Assembly (NCBI RefSeq): GCF_000003605.2
Contig: NW_003140814.1
Coordinates: forward strand, 5,639 to 21,705
DNA length: 16,067 nt
From: Saccoglossus kowalevskii
Taxonomy: Eukaryota > Hemichordata > Enteropneusta > Harrimaniidae
Direction of reading: 5' to 3'
In this document: positions 9,100 to 16,067 of the stretch, piece by piece
Position numbering within the stretch: position 1 is the stretch's first letter
Layout of the letters: each line of letters opens with the position of its first letter
Program-made: the position numbers and the translations under genes
Notes under the pieces: generated by a model
Database searches by the model: none
What the model saw: only the letters and a program-made list of their open reading frames with translations
Told to the model about the DNA's origin: nothing

Positions 9100-9297
9100 G
9101 ATAGTTTTACTAATTTTCACTGGGTTAAATTTCACTGATTTACCATTTCAGGCATATTCAGTGGGTTTTAAATTCACGCTTTTATCATTTAGATAATGTG
9201 TTATTTTACATATTCACTGGGTTTTAATTTAGCGCATTTTCCAGTCAGCGAAATAAGCAAAATTAAAACCCACTGAATAATTAATCCTTTTACAATA
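9100..9297. mobile_element. TACTGTAAAA-family MITE, second copy
   Basis: From TAATTTTCAC (9111) to TTTTACAATA (9297) it runs closely parallel to the element at 11486, including TTTACCATTTCAGGCATATT and CCAGTCAGCGAAATAAGC. Its left terminal bases are diverged. The segment contains several direct CACTGGGTTTTAAT-type subrepeats and one inverted at the right end. Confidence 0.7.
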
Positions 9298-11485
9298 TCT
9301 GAAATTGAAAAGAAGTTTCAAATTATTGTTGTGTTGCCGACCTTGCTGTGTTTCGCATATGATGGACACTAATGGAAGTATTTAATATCACAAGTTTTTA
9401 TATATTCTCCTGCTCTATTACTAAGTGTGTCATAAGAAGTCATATTTTATTACCAGTAATACAGTATATAGTAAAGATTACGTGTGGTTTATGTGGAGAT
9501 GTGTAAGTATGGTTGTATATACTTATATTGATCAGTTAAATTGCAGGAAATGATTAACTCAGCAGATGGGCTACTTGTAAAATACTTGTAAATACCACTG
9601 CTTTGATTGGTAACAATAAAGTGTCTGAATTTATAAATAATAATAATCTTAACTGTTTTTGCAAGATATACTAAAATCATGACTAAAACTGAGAAACAGT
9701 TTAAAATGTTGATAACAAGAACAAAATAAACGATAGTCAGTAATTCATATTTTAAGGGAATTTATTTTATAGTAGAAAGACCACAATATAACTTTCATAG
9801 ACCAGTACTGATTTAAGTAATTACCTTGTTTTAAAGGTCTCTGATTTATAAGTCTGATCAGCCATAATTTACTGTCCGTATTTATGTATGTATTTTTATG
9901 ATTTATAAATTTGTTTTTTTATATTTTCATACAAAAACAATTAAAGGCTACTTATTGTTTTTAATGTTTTTTTTTATTGTTCAGTCATTACATTTATAAT
10001 GTTTAGTTTTATTTATTGTAATTTACTTTGTGACTATTAGTCCTTCCATTATTCTGGGACTGTGATCCAGTACTGCCTGGGTGTATACTTTTTGGTTATT
10101 TTATGATGTTAATAACCTGCATATAGTGGAAAAGTTGGAGCAAGTACAGATTCATTTTGGGGTCAAATGGTAAATTCTATAATAATATACAATATTCAAG
10201 GCATTGTTATACCAAGTCTGTTGTCCACCTGGTTCTTTTCTGCTTTAAACAAAAATAATCACGTCTTTCCAATTGTATTGTGATTAATTTATTCGGATTG
10301 CAATTATGATTACGATATAAAGATTATTAACAACTTGTACAATTTAGTTCCTGTCTTCTGATGACATTTTGCGTCTCGTATTTATACCATATTTGGTCTA
10401 TTAGTAGTGCATCTGTTAACACATGGAACGTAATAGTACCTCTAAGGATTACAAAAAAGAGTAAATTTCAGAGATGAGTTTATGGCCAAAATAAGGTACA
10501 TTTTAATGAACTAGTATGCATTAAATACACTTTTGTATACTTTTATTAAGTAAGCATTTCTGACTAAATATGATACTTTCATTGTAAGCTCGATTTCCAA
10601 ACGTTGTCACACGTTCTTGTTTGTGATACTGCCCCCAACGTTAATACTACAGAATTACACGGGCAGTAGCAAGGGTCTCGAAACTCAATGCTGAAATCCC
10701 TTATAAATATGTCTGTGTTTGAAACAAGATAATAAATTCACTGTTTTATGGACAAAATATAATGTGTTATTAGTGGGCCATTAATGTTTGCTTTCGGACC
10801 CCACAAGTATGTAGTTTCCGATCGTGCGCCCATTACGATTCCCGTGGTTAAAATTATTATTAGTGGTTTATGAAGTTTCAAATACATATGTAACAGACTT
10901 GAAAGTAATGCAGATAGTTACTACAACAGATGTAACAACATTATTTTCAATATTATATAAATATCGTTTGTGTTTCTAGTTCATCCATAGTTAAAATATC
11001 ACCATGCAAATCCAAATACAGACGATATTTCAATCTAGAAACAAATAACTTAGTAATAAACTGAATGAGTCACTATTTGATACGTCTCACGATCAACAGG
11101 TCAACCATATTTGCTTCAAGTTGAAAAATATATGTAAATTCACTTGCGCGTTCAAGAAATCATTTTTATTTAGTCGCTACATTTTCGGGCTTTTCCCGCA
11201 ACCCATGGCCACTATTGACCTCCAGGTGAGAAGAGGTATCATACGCGATTAGTGGTGAGATTTGGTTCTGAATGGCAAAGATAAATGAACTAATCAATTG
11301 ATAATTACTTTTGGCACAACAAAGGCGTTCCTTTCATCTTTGTAAATATTTAGAATTTTCAAGTAAACGTGAGGTTTCTATTGGCTGATTGAATAACATT
11401 GTCACGTTTTCAGTTTGTTTCATTTATTCATACTTTACCAAGTTGACACAAAATATTACACAAAATGCACCGTGATAGTAGCATA
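9298..11485. other. AT-rich intergenic or late 3' UTR sequence, no gene seen
   Basis: No coding exon, tRNA or rRNA is recognised on either strand. Possible polyadenylation hexamers lie at 9615 (AATAAA), 9940 (ATTAAA followed by T-rich sequence) and 10731 (AATAAA). The one structured feature is the MITE-like end at 10382. Confidence 0.5.
10382..10500. mobile_element. Possible second copy of the intron-5 MITE (decayed)
   Basis: The first 21 bases match the left end at 4571 at 20 positions. A weak inverted partner, ATGGCCAAAATAAGGTAC, lies near 10481-10498; a weaker alternative lies near 10562-10577. The interior is not clearly alike, so the right boundary is uncertain. Confidence 0.35.
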
Positions 11486-11696
11486 TACTGTAAAATGACT
11501 AATTTTCACTGGGTTTAAATTTCACTGATTTACCATTTCAGGCATATTCAGTGGGTTTTAACTTCACGGTTTTATCATTTGGATAATGTGTTTTATGCGA
11601 AATTATACATATTCCCTGGGTTTTAATTTAGCGCACTTTCCAGTCAGCGAAATAAGCCAAATTAAAACCCAGTGAAAAATTAATCATTTTACAGTA
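11486..11696. mobile_element. TACTGTAAAA-family MITE, best-preserved copy
   Basis: The left arm begins TACTGTAAAATGACTAATTT and the right arm ends TTTTACAGTA. About 33 of 36 terminal bases pair as inverted repeats, running into CACTGGGTTT at both sides. TA at each edge is the likely target duplication, as in Tc1/mariner elements. The 211-bp element has three direct internal copies of a [AC]CTGGGTTT-like motif and no open frame. It is nearly identical over long stretches to the copy at 9100. Confidence 0.82.
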
Positions 11697-11961
11697 CATG
11701 ATATTCTGCTTCCCATATCACTAAAAGACTTTACCTCTTCTAGTTCCATATAATTCATAGTGTAATTTCCGTTTAAAGGTGACAATGTTTTACTGATTGG
11801 CAACACTTTACAATTCGTTGAATTAAATTCCATTCACGACATTTTACTAAAAACTACTCGAGACCACTCCATTGTGGCAACCAAATTTTTGTAAAATACA
11901 TGTAGCGCAATCCGACTAGGTACTTGTGGATTTATAAATTTATTTAAATTATTATTACTGA

Positions 11962-12190
11962 TTACAGATTTATGTACAGTAAAAAAAGAACAGGATCCAA
12001 AATTGAACGCCGGGTGTAACCGGAAGCCCAATCTGATGAGGCATCTTCCACTAAAACTCTCAGACTGCGATTTGTGCGGACTCGAGTTGAAAATCAGCAA
12101 AACAACGGTCCACAAAGACAGTGCATGCTTAGTTTATGAAGTAACAATCTATGTGGAACTCTATCGAATGCTTTAGCAAAATCTAACATG
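11962..12190 (-). pseudogene. Reverse-transcriptase relic of a non-LTR retrotransposon
   Basis: On the minus strand 12186-12151 reads LDFAKAFDRVPH, the conserved block around the first catalytic Asp of non-LTR reverse transcriptases (CR1/L2/Jockey type). In the same frame follow RLLLHKL, an in-frame stop, RTNRSLRVLVEDASSDW, and RSILDPVLFLLYIN, which corresponds to the family's S-G-V-P-Q-G-S-x-L-G-P...Y-I-N-D block with the VPQ part damaged. Another stop follows at 11964-11962. The Y/F-x-D-D catalytic motif is not found, and no endonuclease domain is seen. It is a dead fragment; the exact clade is not determined. Confidence 0.75.
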
Positions 12191-12499
12191 CTCGACTACC
12201 TCAAATAAATGACGTTGTTGCGCTTTGTGCTCTTTTATTGACTGGTTTGATTCGACTTCCATTAAATGTATGAGTAGTAAAAATGAAGGAATGCCTTTGG
12301 TGCGCCAAAATAAATACATAAATGATCGACAAATATAAGTTTTCCCAACTCTGAGGTTCAAGCATGGCGTACCATACCAACATATTACTAATGTATTGTC
12401 ACAGAATACTCGTGTCAGCGAGTTACGTATGGAGACAAATTAACTCAACCCGCACCTTATACTACTAGTAGTTGAAAATACGAGAAAGTGGTTAGAACC

Positions 12500-12610
12500 G
12501 ATAAATATAAAATATGGAAAATTGTAGTGGATAGTCCATAGTAATTTTCAATATAACCAGACGTTTCGGGCAACAATACCCGTTATCCATGAAGACACGT
12601 TTCAATAGTA
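12500..12610 (-). repeat. Possible retroelement 3' tail with a CGAAACGTC motif
   Basis: On the minus strand a TCTTCATGGATAACGGGTAT segment is followed by TGTTGCCCGAAACGTCTGG and then an AT-rich stretch. A 'TTCATGGA...CGAAACGTC' layout is common in the tails of Penelope-like and some non-LTR elements. This is recalled pattern knowledge without alignment, so the call is weak. Confidence 0.3.
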
Positions 12611-14130
12611 TGTGGAACAACATTATCTACGAACCCCATTATCCTATTTAATTGTACGTTGATTTCGAATAACATTTGAGTCCCAATACCATCCAAATCA
12701 ACGGATATTATGCGAACTTAGTTCAGTTCTATGGTATTATTTATATATAGTAAAATTGTCTCTAGTGGTACTTCAAATTGCCCCCGAGCAATGAGGTCAA
12801 TATGTAGTATTGAGAAAATATACTAGTAATTACGAATGTTGCTCCGGGCTGTCGTAGGAGACACTACATGTGCGTGTTTCCCGGGACGTTTTCGTGTGGG
12901 ATACCAAATTACGTTCTTAACACCCGGCCTGTATACTCAGCTGAACACTCTCGTGACATGACACTGATATGATCGATATGATATAAACTTACTCGTAAAA
13001 TGGTTTTACCAAGAATTTATTTATTGTGCAATATACTGTACATCAATATAAACATATCAATAATTTATTGATATGAAAAGGGTAAGGGTCACAGATCTAT
13101 TTTTCGAGAAAATGATGGTTGTATTTTAATAGTGAACGACGGCCATTTTGTCAGTATTAATGATGTTTTTATGGTGATGGAATCTCAAATGCTGGTGAAA
13201 TAGAATGAAACAGTAAAAAATAGATCATGACTGACGAAATACTCTTTATTATATAGATTTATTTAAAAAGAATTTGAATTTTAAGTGAAAAAATGCTATT
13301 TTTTTTCTTTCGCATTATGCTCTATGGAATATATAAACATATATAAACAAGTAATTGAACATTTTCTTTAAAATGCGACAACATAACACACAGAGAAACA
13401 CTGCTTCGTGTCACCATAAAACTGTCATTCCAACTGAGATTCAAGTTGTACACAATAAACCAATGACCATTGTCATGCGACTATTGACGAACTTTCTCAA
13501 AGAATATGAGCAGACTTTGGCCTTAAAGCGCGGTGTAAATAAATAAACATGTAAATAAACAATGTATTTTATACGCGTTGAACGGTCGCTATGAGTCTCA
13601 TATCGAACAGGACGCGGCACGACGACTGCCGCCATGTAATGTGTCAACGAAATAAAATGAACGCACTCAAGATGCAGTATGGACGAATACACGTATTCTT
13701 TGATATTATTGGTCGATATTGTAGACCAAATCAGACTATGATTTACCATAAACCGTGACTAAAATGTTAGCTGGAATTATGTCTATTAATTCAGAACGAG
13801 GGTCTGCTTATTTATTATTAAATTTGTACAATTGACTTTTGAGATTTAGAATTCAATATAAAATAAAAATGCATGAGTGTACACACCGCAAACAATATGA
13901 ATTACTTTTCGTCCGACTGGTAACTTGAATATTATTATACAATGCGATATGTAAATCACTTATTATACATGGAACATTTTTATAGTAATATTCATGTTTT
14001 AATATTGTTTGTTCTTGTAGTAAAGTTACAAATACATTATTCGACGAATGAAAATATTGAATAATTTTACTTTGATTTTTGTATTGCTACGCACACGTTA
14101 TGAAATCGACAATGGTATTCTTATAGGACT
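12611..14130. other. Intergenic sequence, no gene recognised
   Basis: Mixed AT-rich DNA with CpG-denser patches at 12840-12920 and 13570-13635. Short open frames exist on both strands (for example minus 13749-13441, 102 codons), but they match no family known to me. A perfect 23-nt palindrome sits at 13053-13075. Confidence 0.45.
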
Positions 14131-14234
14131 GTTCATGGTCAGCCTAAAGGGCCCCGAACAATTATAAAACTACTCAGGGAGTCTGCTACTCCAATACCCA
14201 CAATTCAATGCAGCGCCCGTACACTTTGGCTGGA

Positions 14235-14336
14235 TGACGTTATGAGGCTTGATAAACTTTGAATTTTGTCTGCGTATGTGACGTTATTGGAGTTTCAGAC
14301 ATTTGTTGGCGAATGACGTAAGTATATGACCAATGG
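14235..14336. promoter_or_regulatory. Cluster of CRE half-sites with CCAAT boxes
   Basis: TGACGT occurs at 14235-14240, 14279-14284 and 14314-14319 (the last as ATGACGTAA). An inverted CCAAT (ATTGG, 14286-14290) and CCAATGG (14330-14336) lie among them. The reverse half-site ACGTCA occurs again at 14595-14600. CREB/ATF and NF-Y sites often occur together in promoters. No transcript start or neighbouring gene is visible, so the role is inferred. Confidence 0.3.
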
Positions 14337-16067
14337 AAAGCATCTTGCACCAGGGTTGAACTCTGTAAAGTTGTTCCGTGAGGAAGAGCTATGTATCGCC
14401 AGGGTCACATTGGTTTTTTCTTGAGCGACCGAGACACACTAGATTGTGCGCTCAGCGTTGTTTATCGGTCAATGATTTGACCGCCGTCTGACCCGGCCGT
14501 CTGATGTATATATGATAGACAGGGACACATATGTAGTACACGGACATCTATTGTTTAATCCACTGGTAGTGCAAAGTGCACACACGAATTGAAAACGTCA
14601 CGTCTAAAGAAAGTGAACTATACTTGCGAAGATAAAACAGAAGCAATTTCAACCCTGACCTTGACTATTTTTAGATATATTTTAATGACCTTCGCAAGCC
14701 TGTTGCATAGAATAATAAGCTGTTGTTGTTTTTAAATTTTTGAAGGGGTTGTTGTGAGATTGCGCAATAAACAATAATAATCCTTTCATTTTCAGTCATA
14801 ATTTTAACCAAGGATTATAATATATTCCGTGACAATTTACTTTTTTAAAGAAAACTACTAGATATTTGTTAAAGTCTTAATATTGTATTTGAGGTCTTGT
14901 CCACAGCTCTGAAATAGTACATAAACTGAAAGGATCATGTCTAGCAGCCTGGAGCAAAATACAACTGTCTGTGATGCATGTCCTTTTTCATCTTTCGTTT
15001 TCTATTCAATATTATATGCAAATGAGTCTATATGTTTCATATTTAATCTGGAAAATGACATGGCTTTTTAAATCATTGCTGCTAGATGTGTCTGCATTTT
15101 AATGCCTAATAGATAACCGCGAGGACTGAATTTTGAGAACGCTGCTATTGTTTTCAGAACTCTATTGAAATATCCACTCCTTAAAGTGCCTGTGCAATGT
15201 CCACCCTCACGTTTCCCATTTTAGATCTGTGTCCCACTGAAATGGGCAGTTATTGATTTTTTTGCTGCAAATGATTACTCGTATCCAAGTAAATTTGGGA
15301 TATTTCTCGTGTTGTAGCCACGCCCACCTATCCTGAAACGGTCGACTGTTTCCGGATTTCCGACCCTCGCCGAAAGTGCGCCACCAAATGACAAAATGTG
15401 AGAGGAAGTCATACCCCTGAGCCGTAATAACACTGGTCATTCAGTATACTTTCAAACGATATACATTTTTCGGTCTATTTTATTTTTTTTGAGAGAGAGT
15501 TTTTAGATGTTGTGTTGTGGAAAGTTGCAGTGAAACGTATAGTCATAGTGTAATCGATCCAAAGGTGCGACATCAGTGGACGAAAGCCACTTAACCTCAG
15601 ATTCTTTTTTTTTGTGGAAAAACTGTCCTCGTCCATGAAAAAAACAAAAACTAGATTTAAAGAGAAACGCCGACAACGTAAACCTGGCGCAACACTTTTG
15701 AAAAAAATAGATTCCGGACGAGCCCATGATCACCGAGGCAGATTTCAGAAGAGAGAGAGACATCCGGCAGGTGTTTCAAATGAGTTGACATTTTTGCGAT
15801 CCTGATTATTGTTTTATAGAAACCATTTAGTCCCTGTTAAGTAAAAGGTAGCAATAATTTTGACAGTGACACGAAAACGAAGCGACGGACGAACAGGAAC
15901 TTACACAGCCCTTACACACTGCTAATTGTTTTCATTTTCGAAGGCTAAAAGTTTCTGAGTTGTTTGGTGATTGGTGTTGAATGTCGAATTCACACCTCTG
16001 TTCTTTTTTTACCTCCATGCTTGCAGCTTGATCTGCGTAATAATTTATGAAATAAGAATCCGGGCTT
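14337..16067. other. Right-flank sequence, no gene recognised
   Basis: CpG-containing patches (14400-14510, 15300-15420, 15540-15760, 15870-15900) alternate with AT-rich DNA. Open frames of 60-90 codons on both strands around 15200-15800 overlap each other and show no known domain. A nuclear-receptor-type sequence, TGACCTTGA, lies at 14656-14664. It may be upstream DNA of a gene beyond the window. Confidence 0.4.

Noticed and set aside
15207-15805. Overlapping 60-86-codon open frames on both strands near the right end
   Set aside because: They overlap in different frames, show no recognisable domain and have no convincing splice context; treated as chance in CpG-richer DNA.
1-16067. CRISPR arrays, bacterial operons, tRNA or rRNA genes
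   Set aside because: The only tandem array is degenerate and TIR-bounded, without equal repeats and unique spacers. No cloverleaf or rRNA segments were recognised, and the gene structure is eukaryotic.

Overview
The window is animal (metazoan) nuclear DNA. It is AT-rich and carries one split gene with canonical GT-AG introns, polypyrimidine tracts and AATAAA signals, and it is littered with small terminal-inverted-repeat elements. Nothing bacterial or viral is seen. AT-richness, introns of 0.1-1.8 kb and abundant MITEs fit a marine invertebrate such as a hemichordate, echinoderm, lophotrochozoan or cnidarian. The exact phylum cannot be fixed from the sequence.

Left half (1-7681, + strand): ten consecutive coding exons, 924 nt including the stop, give the last 307 residues of a TBC1D2/TBC1D2B-type Rab GTPase-activating protein. 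The catalytic TBC domain is complete or nearly so. Its arginine finger (IELDLLR) is in the third visible exon and its glutamine finger (GYCQ) in the fourth. The 5' part of the gene (expected PH domain and coiled coil) lies to the left of the window. Exon phases join without a frame break and no exon contains a stop, so the gene looks intact. Its introns hold three insertions: a MITE in intron 2, a 1.37-kb element built of about eight degenerate ~150-bp units between 12-bp terminal inverted repeats in intron 3, and another MITE in intron 5.

Middle (7682-12600): 3' UTR or flank, then non-coding DNA with mobile-element debris. This includes three members of a family with TACTGTAAAA ends (8430-8609, 9100-9297, 11486-11696), a GC-richer 164-bp element bounded by TTAA (8751-8914), a sequence sharing an end with the intron-5 MITE (10382), a minus-strand non-LTR reverse-transcriptase relic (11962-12190), and a possible retroelement 3' tail (about 12500-12600).

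Right end (12600-16067): no gene is recognised. CpG-richer patches, three TGACGT half-sites plus CCAAT boxes near 14235-14336, and nuclear-receptor-like half-sites suggest regulatory DNA, but this is inference. The short open frames here look like chance. The single clear function in the window is Rab inactivation by the TBC protein; the rest is insertions and unassigned flank. No convincing new biological system was found. The most unusual structure is the TIR-bounded tandem-unit element in intron 3.
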